Part shown: one piece after another, positions 25,762 through 34,567 of the stretch
How positions within the stretch are numbered: position 1 is the stretch's first letter
Layout of the letters: every line of letters begins with the position of its first letter
Assembly (NCBI GenBank): GCA_002793195.1
Contig: PFPT01000017.1
Span: 62,001-126,000, forward strand
Length of the DNA stretch: 64,000 bases
Origin: Gammaproteobacteria bacterium CG_4_10_14_0_2_um_filter_38_22
Lineage (GTDB): Bacteria; Pseudomonadota; Gammaproteobacteria; Coxiellales; Coxiellaceae
Reading direction: 5' to 3'
Notes under the pieces: generated by a model
Told to the model about the DNA's origin: nothing
The model's database searches: none
The model's input: the letters and a program-made list of their open reading frames with translations, nothing else
Translations under genes and position numbers: made by a program

Positions 25762-26395
25762 ATACACCTCTTGCTGGAATTGGAAAAACCCCTTGAATCA
25801 CTCCTTGATTTTTCAGATGCATGACCATCAATACTGCTTTTGGCAATGGCGAATTACTTTCCTGCTGCTGATTTTTTGCGCTCACAGTGGGTGGCCATGA
25901 CGATGATGTTTGATTATTGTCCGTTACAAACTGCCATTGTAATGATGCAATATTATTTAATAATACTTGTTTTTCAGGCTTTGCTTTTGCTGGTTGATCT
26001 AACACATCCCAAGTTAGCCGTATTAACTTATCACCTTGCAACACATAACCTACTCGCTGCATATTACTTTGCTGACTCAAACCAAAAGGATTAATTAAAC
26101 CTGCACGTGTAAAAATAATTTCATTTGAACTCAACGCAGCAAAAGCAGGATCTGTACCACCGGCTGAGTTTCGGACAGGTCTCTCAATAATCTCCATCAT
26201 ATCGCGTCGCAATAAAGTCATGGTGATTTGCAGCTGCATCAATGACGCATCTGATTTTTTTAATTGCTTATGCACCCGAATCATTGATTGTAAACTCATT
26301 GCAGCAATTACCCCAACAATTGCAAAAATAAGCAATGCGACTAAAATTTCGATCAGCGTAAATCCCAAAGCCAAGCGGTATTTATTTCTCAACAT
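25730..26395 (-). CDS. gspJ: Type II secretion minor pseudopilin GspJ
   Basis: 221 residues from ATG 26395 (MLRNKYRLALG); the reading frame extends 36 codons upstream but only this start gives a normal prepilin leader. Cleavage is predicted at LALG-FTLIEILVALL, with Glu at +5. It forms the pseudopilus tip with GspI and GspK. Starts inside the gspI end (14-base overlap). Confidence 0.92.
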   Translation of the reverse strand: MLRNKYRLALGFTLIEILVALLIFAIVGVIAAMSLQSMIRVHKQLKKSDASLMQLQITMTLLRRDMMEIIERPVRNSAGGTDPAFAALSSNEIIFTRAGLINPFGLSQQSNMQRVGYVLQGDKLIRLTWDVLDQPAKAKPEKQVLLNNIASLQWQFVTDNNQTSSSWPPTVSAKNQQQESNSPLPKAVLMVMHLKNQGVIQGVFPIPARGVYASQNTPTPP

Positions 26396-26744
26396 AACCT
26401 TCAACCTCAGTGATACGATTATTTTTGAGTGACACACTGACTCTGATTGCGCTAGCAGCCCTATTCTCACTTTTTTGAAACACAGACCACGACCAAGTTT
26501 CATTCAACATTTTTGTTTTTCCATCCGTTGGCGTATCGCCTGTTGGCACAGGCAATAAACCCACTTGTATTTCAGATAACACATTCATCGCAACAAAATG
26601 AGCAATCGTTGTATTGCGCACATGTCTTGTTGCGCGCACACTTTGGTTTGTTGCCTGAATGGCAGCAGCCAATGCAATCGCAATAATAAATAAAGCAATG
26701 AGCACTTCAATTAATGTAAATGCATTACTGTTTTTTGCTTTCAT
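26382..26744 (-). CDS. gspI: Type II secretion minor pseudopilin GspI
   Basis: 120 residues. Leader MKAKNSNA followed by FTLIEVLIALFI with Glu at +5. The residue before the cleavage site is Ala rather than the near-invariant Gly. The C-terminal domain has the usual NETWSWSVF-type strand. GspI nucleates the pseudopilus tip. Overlaps gspH by 20 bases. Confidence 0.92.
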   Translation of the reverse strand: MKAKNSNAFTLIEVLIALFIIAIALAAAIQATNQSVRATRHVRNTTIAHFVAMNVLSEIQVGLLPVPTGDTPTDGKTKMLNETWSWSVFQKSENRAASAIRVSVSLKNNRITEVEGYVEK

Positions 26745-27273
26745 CCAAACTCACTACACCATTATTTTTTACATCAATCAAAAAATGACTACTGGCGCCA
26801 CTTAATTTTACTGTAAATGGAGTGACATAACCGCTAGGCAAAAATAAAATAGCGGGTTTTGCGCTATCATTTTTTAATTTTAGCGAATAAGCAGAAATTA
26901 ATTTCATATTGACCTGAAAAACATAACGAAAAGCAGTGGGGTGCGATAAAGTAGCGCTGCTTAACAACAGCCATCGTGCTGAGCTCGAATGCGTCGAAGG
27001 TGCATATTCATAAAACTGATAACCATCTGCACTGACACCCAAACCCAACACCATGGGCGTTAAAATCGCCTGCTGCTGCGCTAGTGTAATAACATGTATA
27101 AATTGATTCACAATGATTTTTTCACGGCGACCACGTCCAAAGTGACCAAACGCCAGCACGGCAACAGCCGTAATAATTGCAACAATAATCAGAACAACCA
27201 ATACTTCAATGAGCGTAAATGCAGACGATAATCGAGACGCGACAAATCGCGTCTTCACACTATTCGTTCGCAT
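26725..27273 (-). CDS. gspH: Type II secretion minor pseudopilin GspH
   Basis: 182 residues from ATG 27273; a TTG in frame at 27285 is less likely. The leader is longer than usual and ends RLSSA before FTLIEVLVVLIIVA; again Ala, not Gly, precedes the predicted cut. The C-terminal domain contains LPSGYVTPFTVKL, typical of GspH. Overlaps gspG by 14 bases and gspI by 20. Confidence 0.9.
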   Translation of the reverse strand: MRTNSVKTRFVASRLSSAFTLIEVLVVLIIVAIITAVAVLAFGHFGRGRREKIIVNQFIHVITLAQQQAILTPMVLGLGVSADGYQFYEYAPSTHSSSARWLLLSSATLSHPTAFRYVFQVNMKLISAYSLKLKNDSAKPAILFLPSGYVTPFTVKLSGASSHFLIDVKNNGVVSLDESKKQ

Positions 27274-27691
27274 CCCAATTTCCAATCACTGCGTTTTTAG
27301 CCGTGCTATCCGGCGAACCATTCGTCCAAATATCAATGCTGCCATGTTTTCCAGGATGCAAATACTGATACGGATTTCCCCAAGGATCCAGAGGCAATTT
27401 TTTTAGATAACCTCCTTGTGCATAATTTTGCGGAACTGGCGAACCACTGGGTTTACTGACCAATGCTTGAATTCCCTGACTCGTTGATGGATAAAATCCA
27501 TTGTCTAATTTGTATAATGACATTGCATTCTGTATAGACAAAATATCTTGTCTTGCTGCAACAACACGCGCTTGTTCTGGGCGCTTTAAAATACGCGGCA
27601 CAATAATAGCAGCTAGAATTGCCAAAATTACAACAACCACCATGACTTCAATTAAAGTGAAGCCACGCGCATACTTTTTTATTTTTATCAT
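27260..27691 (-). CDS. gspG: Type II secretion major pseudopilin GspG
   Basis: 143 residues from ATG 27691. Leader MIKIKKYARG, then FTLIEVMVVVVILAILAAIIVP. Downstream are QDILSIQNAMSLYKLDNGFYPST, LPLDPWGNPYQYL and a C-terminal DIWTNGSPDS ... IGNWD segment that holds the structural calcium in GspG. It forms the pseudopilus shaft. A 79-base gap separates it from gspF; the other gsp genes nearly abut, so it may have its own initiation or processing site. Confidence 0.96.
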   Translation of the reverse strand: MIKIKKYARGFTLIEVMVVVVILAILAAIIVPRILKRPEQARVVAARQDILSIQNAMSLYKLDNGFYPSTSQGIQALVSKPSGSPVPQNYAQGGYLKKLPLDPWGNPYQYLHPGKHGSIDIWTNGSPDSTAKNAVIGNWDANE

Positions 27692-27754
27692 ACGTTTTCC
27701 ACCTGTAATCACTAATACCAACCTGCTTGGTTAATTAACATGCCGCTTATGAAC

Positions 27755-27775
27755 CATGATTGATTTATTATCATG
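27755..27775. repeat. Inverted repeat in the gspF-gspG gap
   Basis: CATGAT (27755-27760) and ATCATG (27770-27775) form a six-base stem with a nine-base loop across the gspF stop codon. No T-run follows, so it is not a standard terminator; it could stabilise an mRNA end or be chance. Confidence 0.3.
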
Positions 27776-28997
27776 ACACATTGTCCAATGCAAAAATGGG
27801 CAACATAATGGCTAAAACGATATACAACACAATACCACCCATCACCACAATCATCAAAGGCTCAAACAAAGTCAGCGCCATTTGAATTAATCCTTCTACA
27901 TCTTTTTCTAAATAACTTGCTGCTTTCTCCAACATCATATCCAATTGACCACTGGCTTCACCACTGGCCACCAAATGAATAAACATCGGTGCAAAAAAAC
28001 CCGTTTTCTGAAGTGCTATGTAAATAGCCGAACCTTCACGCACTTGCGCAATGGCCTGTTGAATTTTTTCATGCATGGGTAATGGCTTCACCAACTCAAC
28101 TGCTGAACTCATGGCTTCTAAAACGGGTACAGCGGCTGCATTTAAAATACCCAGCGTTCTACCAAATCGTGCTGCATTAATTGTACGAATCGATCGACCA
28201 ATCACAGGCACTTTCAACAACAACGTGTGCACCTTTCGACGAAATTTTTCACGCTTTAACGCGCGCACCCACAAAAAAATAAAAACAATGATACCCAAAA
28301 CAACATACAACCCAAAATGCGCTACAAAATTACTGATACCAATCAATACCGTTGTTGCTAAAGGTAAAATTTGATTGGTTTGACTAAACACAGCAATAAT
28401 TTTAGGCACAACATAAATTAATAAAAACACCACAATAGATAAAGACACCGACATCATCATAATGGGATAAACCAACGCTTGCTTTATTTTTTGGCGAATA
28501 TAGTGTTGTTTTTCTGTGTATTCTGCCAGTTGCTCTAAAACTTGCCCTAATTTTCCCGTACGCTCACCTGCTGCAACAGTCGTACGATATAATGCTGGAA
28601 AAGCGCCCGGGAAATCACTCATCCCATCGGCTAATGTGTATCCCTCTAATATTTTTGCACGCACGCCCAACAATATTTCTTTGGTGGCTTGCTTTTCTGT
28701 TTGCTCAGAAACAGCCGTTAACATTTCATCAATAGGTAAACTGGCTTCTAATAATGTTGCCATTTGTCTTGTAATTAATGACAAATCTGCTGCCGACATT
28801 TTCCGAGCACCAAAATGAAATTCCCATTTCTTAGTTTGTTGTTTTGATTTTTTTTCACTGGAAATAGCTTGAATAACTAAAGGTGTTAACTCTTTATCAC
28901 GCAGCTGTTGACGCACGCCACGCGCAGAATCACTCTCGGAAACGCCTTTGATTCGCTTACCTGACTTATCTAATGCTGTGTATTGAAATGCAGTCAT
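27771..28997 (-). CDS. gspF: Type II secretion inner-membrane platform protein GspF
   Basis: 408 residues with two cytoplasmic GspF domains and three membrane helices. The N-terminus begins MTAFQYTALDKSGKRIKGV, a hallmark of the family. Domain repeats include LARQMATLLEASLPI-like and ALQKTGFFAPMFIHLVASGEASGQL. It anchors the platform and couples GspE motion to pseudopilin extraction. Ten bases after gspE. Confidence 0.96.
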   Translation of the reverse strand: MTAFQYTALDKSGKRIKGVSESDSARGVRQQLRDKELTPLVIQAISSEKKSKQQTKKWEFHFGARKMSAADLSLITRQMATLLEASLPIDEMLTAVSEQTEKQATKEILLGVRAKILEGYTLADGMSDFPGAFPALYRTTVAAGERTGKLGQVLEQLAEYTEKQHYIRQKIKQALVYPIMMMSVSLSIVVFLLIYVVPKIIAVFSQTNQILPLATTVLIGISNFVAHFGLYVVLGIIVFIFLWVRALKREKFRRKVHTLLLKVPVIGRSIRTINAARFGRTLGILNAAAVPVLEAMSSAVELVKPLPMHEKIQQAIAQVREGSAIYIALQKTGFFAPMFIHLVASGEASGQLDMMLEKAASYLEKDVEGLIQMALTLFEPLMIVVMGGIVLYIVLAIMLPIFALDNVS

Positions 28998-29006
28998 GGC
29001 TTATGT

Positions 29007-30512
29007 TTAATCCTCAGATGTCACGCGTAACACTTCTTCCAATGTGGTTTCACCCAATAAAATTTTTCGAACACCATCTTGACGCATGCTTTTTGAAAAA
29101 GTACGCGCATGATTTTCCATATCGGCTTCACTTTGGTTTGAATGAATCATCGCTCGTAATTTCTCATCAATAGCAATCACTTCATAAATACCGGTGCGGC
29201 CATGAAAACCTGTTTGTCCACAGCGATCACAACCTTTAGGTCGAAAAATTTTCACATCTATTGTTGCGTCCAGTTCTAATATTTTTTTTGTATTCTCATC
29301 AATTGTTTCCGCCACTTTACAATGTGGACACAACACACGAACCAATCGTTGCGCTGCAACACCCATGATAGTAGAAGACAATAAAAAAGGTTCCGCACCC
29401 ATATCACGCAAACGGGTAACAGCACCAATAGCACTGTTGGTATGCAAAGTTGATAATACCAAATGTCCTGTTAAACTGGCTTGAATTGCCATCTCAACTG
29501 TTTCTAAATCACGAATTTCCCCAACCATCACAATATCGGGATCTTGCCGTAAAATCGCACGCAATCCGCGCGCAAACGTCATACCAATTTTAGGATTCAC
29601 CTGCGTTTGCCCGATACCCGATAAATAATATTCAATGGGATCTTCAACGGTTAAAATATTACGTGATGCGTCATTAAGTGAATTTAAAATACCGTACAGC
29701 GTGGTTGTTTTTCCTGAACCCGTTGGACCAGTCACTAATAAAATACCATGCGGATGTGCAATTAATTTTTTCATTGTTTGTAGCGTTTCATCAGCCATAC
29801 CTAAACGAGACAAATCAAGTGGTGCAGCTTCTTTGTCTAATAAACGCAATACAATACGTTCTCCATGATGTGTTGGAATAGTAGAAACCCGCACATCCAC
29901 ACTACGACCCGCAATTTTTAATGAAATGCGTCCATCTTGTGGTAATCGTTTCTCAGCAATATCTAATTTCGCCATGATTTTCACACGTGACGTCAGTAGC
30001 GGCGCCAATCCACGAGGCGGCTCTAACACTTCACGTAAAACGCCATCAACACGAAAACGAATCACCAATCGTTCATCAAATGTTTCAAAATGAATATCCG
30101 ATGCTGATTGTTTAATGGCTTGCGTTAATACCGCATTAATTAAACGAATCACAGGTGCATCATCTTCGGTTTCTAATAGATCAGCTGTTTTCGGCAATTG
30201 CGACATCATCGTTTGCAAATCAGAATCTTCTTCAATATCCGTAATAGCCGCCATTGCAGAACTGGTTGTGGTTTCATAGGCTTTCGCTAATAATTTTTCG
30301 AAATCCGTTTGCGAAACGAGAACCAATTGTAACGGCTTTTGAAAATAGCGACGCAACTCTACTAATGCTTCTGGTGGCGTTGTTGGCAAGTAACAAATGG
30401 AAATAGAATCCGCTGTTTCTGATTGCAAAAAAATACCTTGTCGTTTTGCAAAGTGAAATGATAAACGACGTGGCTTTACTTTTTCTTGCAAATCAGTCGA
30501 TCCTGGCTTCAA
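29007..30512 (-). CDS. gspE: Type II secretion ATPase GspE
   Basis: 501 residues. N1E/N2E domains are followed by the ATPase core: Walker A GPTGSGKTTT, Asp box EDPIEY, Walker B GEIRDLETVEMAIQAS, His box TLHTNSA. A tetracysteine zinc site (CPHC ... CDRC, about 35 residues apart) is kept, typical of GspE. It powers pseudopilus assembly from the cytoplasm, bound to GspL. Overlaps gspD by four bases. Confidence 0.97.
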   Translation of the reverse strand: MKPGSTDLQEKVKPRRLSFHFAKRQGIFLQSETADSISICYLPTTPPEALVELRRYFQKPLQLVLVSQTDFEKLLAKAYETTTSSAMAAITDIEEDSDLQTMMSQLPKTADLLETEDDAPVIRLINAVLTQAIKQSASDIHFETFDERLVIRFRVDGVLREVLEPPRGLAPLLTSRVKIMAKLDIAEKRLPQDGRISLKIAGRSVDVRVSTIPTHHGERIVLRLLDKEAAPLDLSRLGMADETLQTMKKLIAHPHGILLVTGPTGSGKTTTLYGILNSLNDASRNILTVEDPIEYYLSGIGQTQVNPKIGMTFARGLRAILRQDPDIVMVGEIRDLETVEMAIQASLTGHLVLSTLHTNSAIGAVTRLRDMGAEPFLLSSTIMGVAAQRLVRVLCPHCKVAETIDENTKKILELDATIDVKIFRPKGCDRCGQTGFHGRTGIYEVIAIDEKLRAMIHSNQSEADMENHARTFSKSMRQDGVRKILLGETTLEEVLRVTSED

Positions 30513-32545
30513 TGCACCCGCCCTATTTTGGTTGTTTCTGGAATTGGCAGTTGAAATGTCGATACCGGCTGTGGCAAATGTGTTTTTTGCGGGCCAATTT
30601 GCGGCAACATCGGCATATGAACCTGTTTCTTAAGATGTTCCGTTGTCATATCCAATTCTTGTTGACGTATATATTCATAACGATTCACCGTTTGCGCGTG
30701 TGCTGATTTCTTTGACATAATAATAGGTCGAATGAAAACCATTAAATCCGTTTTTTCCATTTTGTTAGTGGTGTAACGAAACAGATGTCCAATGATAGGT
30801 AGGTTTCCTAATATCGGTAATTTCTGTTTTGTTTTATCTTGTTCGTTACTCATTAAACCACCTAGCACCAAAATATTACCGCTTTTTACAAGTACCGACG
30901 TTTTAATTTTACTGGTGTTAATGGTTGGATTATCATCTTCGCCGCTATCACTGCTACCCGGCGCAATCGTATCGTCTTTTTGCAATAATTCCATGCGAAT
31001 CATACGATTCGGACTAACATGCGGCGTTACATCCAAGCTCAATGTCACATCATGACGTTGAATAGTATTAAATGGTGTGACGATATTTTGCGTTGGGTCA
31101 CCTGTCGTAGTTGGTGATGAGCCTTGATATTGACGATTGGCCAATCCCACGTTTTGTCCATCATCAATAGTGGCTTTTTGATTATCTAACACCACCACTG
31201 ATGGCGTAGATAAAATATCCGTAGAACCATTTTGTTTTAATACGCGCAGTAATGACAGCAAATTGCCATCTGGCAATAATCCAATATCATTTTGGTTTAC
31301 TCTAAATACAAAAGCGTTATCTGTTGTGACGCTGTCTGCTGGCGCACCACCTGTTGTACCATTCAGCGTGCCCCAGATGATGCCTAATTTATTTAATACG
31401 TTTTCATTTACTTTAACGATGATGGCTTCAACCAACACTTCTCTTGGTTTGCGATCCAACCGATGAATCACACTCATTAAGCTACTCATCATAGCGGCGG
31501 GAGCATGAATAATGATCGCATTGCTATTATTTTCTGACTGAACAGAGACATCACTCTGACCGCCTGAAATCGCAACACCTGGTTTTCCAGCACTTGCTGT
31601 GTCAGAGGCACTCATGCCATCCGCCACTTTTGCTAAAATAGGCGCTAATTTTTTTGCTGATAAATAATTGAGTGTTATCACTCGAGTATTATCACCACCC
31701 GAACCTTTTCGATCTAATTCTTTGATCAAATTACGCATAATTAATTGATTCGCCATATTCGCGCTAATTAAAATGCTATTGTCACTTGAATCTGATGCCA
31801 AAGTGGCATTACTCATAGCACCTTGCGATGCATTACCTGTTTGCAATGCATGAATAATCGATACAATTTTCTTAGCATTCGCATAACGTAAATGCACTAC
31901 TGAAATTTGATTGGTGCTTGAAGAATCCATTTGATGAATAATGGTCACCAGTCGTTTAATGTTTGATGCTGTGCCCGCTAAAATCAGCGCATTCGCTGGC
32001 AAATAAGCAGAAACACTACCTGATTGCGACATTAAAGGTCGGAGCACTGGAACCAATTCAGTTGCAGAAACATGATTCACCGGCACAACGCGTACAACGA
32101 CTTCATCACCGACACCAGGATTTTTTCGTGTTGCCACATCACGTGCTAACGCATTGGCATCCATTGATGGCACAATTTTAACAACATTACCGCTGGGAAT
32201 GGCTACATATTGCAGCAACTGCAACATCGATAAAAAAACTTGATATAACTCATCCGGCGTCATTGGCTTTTGCGAAACCAATGTAATATTGCCATGCACA
32301 CGTGGATCAACAATAAAATTTTTACCCGTCAATACGGAAACAGTTTGAATCACAGCACGGATATCGGCATTTTTTAAATTCCAAATCTGCGCATTATCGT
32401 TTGAAGCAGGCGCTGGCGCAGACACGGCTGGCACAGATATGGATGACACAGATACAGGCGCTGCAGGTTGTGACGCCGCAAAAGCAGTCGTTCCAACAAT
32501 AATAGCAAGATAGCACATGCCTTGTTTGAATCGCTTCCTAAGCAT
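30509..32545 (-). CDS. gspD: Type II secretion secretin GspD
   Basis: 678 residues from ATG 32545 (AGGG six bases upstream). A Sec signal ends near TAFA. N0 begins near WNLKNADIRAVIQTVSVLTGKNFIV, followed by N1-N3 repeats with a Gly/Ser-rich N3 loop and the secretin barrel, including VGLANRQYQGSSP and LPILGNLPIIGHLF. A short S-domain-like tail follows; whether a pilotin exists is not visible here. It forms the outer-membrane channel. First gene of the leftward gspDEFGHIJKLM block. Confidence 0.96.
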   Translation of the reverse strand: MLRKRFKQGMCYLAIIVGTTAFAASQPAAPVSVSSISVPAVSAPAPASNDNAQIWNLKNADIRAVIQTVSVLTGKNFIVDPRVHGNITLVSQKPMTPDELYQVFLSMLQLLQYVAIPSGNVVKIVPSMDANALARDVATRKNPGVGDEVVVRVVPVNHVSATELVPVLRPLMSQSGSVSAYLPANALILAGTASNIKRLVTIIHQMDSSSTNQISVVHLRYANAKKIVSIIHALQTGNASQGAMSNATLASDSSDNSILISANMANQLIMRNLIKELDRKGSGGDNTRVITLNYLSAKKLAPILAKVADGMSASDTASAGKPGVAISGGQSDVSVQSENNSNAIIIHAPAAMMSSLMSVIHRLDRKPREVLVEAIIVKVNENVLNKLGIIWGTLNGTTGGAPADSVTTDNAFVFRVNQNDIGLLPDGNLLSLLRVLKQNGSTDILSTPSVVVLDNQKATIDDGQNVGLANRQYQGSSPTTTGDPTQNIVTPFNTIQRHDVTLSLDVTPHVSPNRMIRMELLQKDDTIAPGSSDSGEDDNPTINTSKIKTSVLVKSGNILVLGGLMSNEQDKTKQKLPILGNLPIIGHLFRYTTNKMEKTDLMVFIRPIIMSKKSAHAQTVNRYEYIRQQELDMTTEHLKKQVHMPMLPQIGPQKTHLPQPVSTFQLPIPETTKIGRVH

Positions 32546-32613
32546 CTTTTTCCCTGCGAATGACAAAAATCTCATAAACTGTCGCTCATTCTATCATGTG
32601 AATTGAACGTACT

Positions 32614-33312
32614 CTACGATGTTGGCTTAACAATCATTCTAAAAATAGTTTTAGCAATCTCCCAAGTATCTTTTCGAACTCGATAATGACTGGCTCGCGC
32701 ACCTACTGGATAACAAGACTCAATGTTGACATAGGCAATCGGCACTCCTGCTTTAACAGCCGAAATTAAAATGTCCGACTCAAAAGCAAAATGTTTTTCT
32801 TTTTCTGTATTGGTAAGATATTTTTTCAAAAATGAAATTGGGTAATAGCGATAACCAGATTGCGTATCATACAACCTTTTTTGAGCTGCCAATGAAATAA
32901 AAAAATCCGCAATTTTATTTGCATATAATCGTTTTTTTGGTGCCGCTTGTGCAGCCAAACGTCGCGCACCAATAATAAGCGTGTCAGGTGAGCTTGAAAT
33001 TAAGGATAAAAAATGGGGTAAATCTGCTGGATTATGCTGGCCATCTGCGTCTATGGTAATCACACCTCCGGCACATTGGGCAACTGCTATGCGAAAGCCT
33101 GCTAATAGAGCAGCTCCTTTTCCCAAGTTTTTTTTATGCGAAACAACGGTAGCGGCAGTATGTTGAAGTAATGATGCCGTACCATCAGTTGAACCATCAT
33201 CCACCACAATTAAACGCTGCGTATAACACGAACAAGCATTGACAATTTGCTCAATGGTTTGCACTTCGTTATACGCAGGAATTAAAACTGCTATTGCGTT
33301 ATCATCATCCAT
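32614..33312 (-). CDS. Family 2 glycosyltransferase, DPM1-like
   Basis: 232 residues. IAVLIPAYNEVQTI start, VVDDGSTDGT for nucleotide binding, ITIDADGQHNP for the metal site, and QSGYRYYP. No membrane-spanning tail, so it is a soluble or peripheral polyprenyl-phosphate sugar transferase. Acceptor and sugar unknown. It is transcribed 18 bases after the aldolase gene and precedes gspD by 68 bases, so it may be the tail of the glycolysis transcript. Confidence 0.85.
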   Translation of the reverse strand: MDDDNAIAVLIPAYNEVQTIEQIVNACSCYTQRLIVVDDGSTDGTASLLQHTAATVVSHKKNLGKGAALLAGFRIAVAQCAGGVITIDADGQHNPADLPHFLSLISSSPDTLIIGARRLAAQAAPKKRLYANKIADFFISLAAQKRLYDTQSGYRYYPISFLKKYLTNTEKEKHFAFESDILISAVKAGVPIAYVNIESCYPVGARASHYRVRKDTWEIAKTIFRMIVKPTS

Positions 33313-33330
33313 AATTTTAATTTCAATAAA

Positions 33331-34350
33331 TTAAGCAAGTTCTGCTTTTTCTGAATATTGCCCTAATGTCGCCAAATGATTTAATTTTGCGCGTTGCAAT
33401 AAAACAGTTTGCGCCGCTTTTTTATTATCTGACTTGCCACGCCATGCATCCATACAAGGTTCTTGTAACGCACGCGCGTAGGAAAAACTCAAATGCCAAG
33501 GCAAAGCACCCATTGCATTCATTGCTTGTAAGTGTTGCGTTGCTTGCAATGCTGTTTGTCCGCCCGATAAAAAATTAATGCTGGGAACGGCTGCTGGAAC
33601 AGTGCGTTTTAAAACACGCATGGTTGCTTCTGCAACTGCTGCCACACTGGCTTGTTTCGAACATTTTTTTCCTGCAATCACCATGCTGGGTTTCAAAATA
33701 ATATATTCTAAAATCACACCATATTTACGCAATGCCTTAAATACTTTTGCAAGGACTTTTTCAGATACCTTTTCACATTGCTCAATGGTATGCGCACCAT
33801 CAATTAATACTTCTGGCTCGACAATAGGAACAATACCATTGTCTTGACAAATTTGAGCATAACGCGCCAATGTCATTGCATTAAATGCATTCACCGCTTT
33901 TGATGGTGTCGTTTCACCAACCGTATAAACCGCGCGCCATTTTGCAAATTGAGCACCTTGCGCTTTATATTTTTGTAAACGTTCTGCAAGACCATCCAAT
34001 CCTTGTGTCACTTGTTCTGGATTAGTTGAACTCCAAGCAACCAATCCTTTATCTACTTTAATGCCGGGCACAATACCGCGTTCTTGCAATAACATTGGGA
34101 AAGGCGTGCCATCTAATGCGGTTTGATTTAATGTTTCTTCAAATAAAATCACACCACTTAGATAAGCATTAATATCTTGCGTTGATAATAATAAATCACG
34201 ATAAGCACGTCGTGTATCTTCTGTTGATTCAACACCAATGGCTTGCAAACGCTTTGTAATAGTGGGCACACTTTCATCTGCTGCTAATAACCCTTTTCCG
34301 CGCGTCGACATTTGCGCAATCGTTGCTTGTAATGCTTTTATGTTATCCAT
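33331..34350 (-). CDS. Class I fructose-bisphosphate aldolase
   Basis: 339 residues from ATG 34350, which has GGTGGAG six bases upstream; the frame reaches further but overlaps the small membrane gene. GKGLLAADESVPTI, AKWRAVYTV, VPIVEPEVL and LEYIILKPSMVIAG (Schiff-base Lys region) and FLSGGQTA match eukaryotic-type class I aldolase. Cleaves fructose-1,6-bisphosphate without metal. Part of the glycolysis cluster, last enzyme in order. Confidence 0.95.
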   Translation of the reverse strand: MDNIKALQATIAQMSTRGKGLLAADESVPTITKRLQAIGVESTEDTRRAYRDLLLSTQDINAYLSGVILFEETLNQTALDGTPFPMLLQERGIVPGIKVDKGLVAWSSTNPEQVTQGLDGLAERLQKYKAQGAQFAKWRAVYTVGETTPSKAVNAFNAMTLARYAQICQDNGIVPIVEPEVLIDGAHTIEQCEKVSEKVLAKVFKALRKYGVILEYIILKPSMVIAGKKCSKQASVAAVAEATMRVLKRTVPAAVPSINFLSGGQTALQATQHLQAMNAMGALPWHLSFSYARALQEPCMDAWRGKSDNKKAAQTVLLQRAKLNHLATLGQYSEKAELA

Positions 34351-34375
34351 TATTTTCTCCACCTTTAAATTAAAG

Positions 34376-34567
34376 CTACCCATTTTTCAATAAAAAAACC
34401 AACAGCGCAATAAACACAATCAAGCCCAGCGCGAGCAATGCCATTGTTGAAAAACTATTGCCTATGTTTTCTTTGCTAAATAAATTAGGGTTGTTACGAA
34501 TCATACGCCACGCAAACCACGCCATCAAACCCGCTAATAATAAATAAAGTAATGTCATCCAGTTCAC
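34376..34567 (-). CDS. 63-residue two-helix membrane protein in the glycolysis operon
   Basis: Two predicted membrane helices (about residues 4-20 and 40-60) joined by a polar loop NNPNLFSKENIGNSFS; the sequence ends LLKNG. The start is GTG 34567 overlapping the pyk stop (ATGTGA), with AGGAG seven bases upstream, showing real translational coupling. An ATG at 34558 is an alternative. Not recognised beyond being a small conserved-looking membrane protein; its place between pyk and the aldolase gene suggests co-expression with glycolysis. Confidence 0.7.
   Translation of the reverse strand: MNWMTLLYLLLAGLMAWFAWRMIRNNPNLFSKENIGNSFSTMALLALGLIVFIALLVFLLKNG

Noticed and set aside
27395-27760. ACCAA/TTGGT five-base hairpin near 27710 as a terminator after gspF
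   Set aside because: Short stem, no T-run on the minus strand and the operon evidently continues through gspG.
34351-34383. Longer N-terminus for the aldolase (start at 34383)
   Set aside because: It would overlap the small membrane gene, and ATG 34350 has a near-ideal GGTGGAG site and matches the family start.
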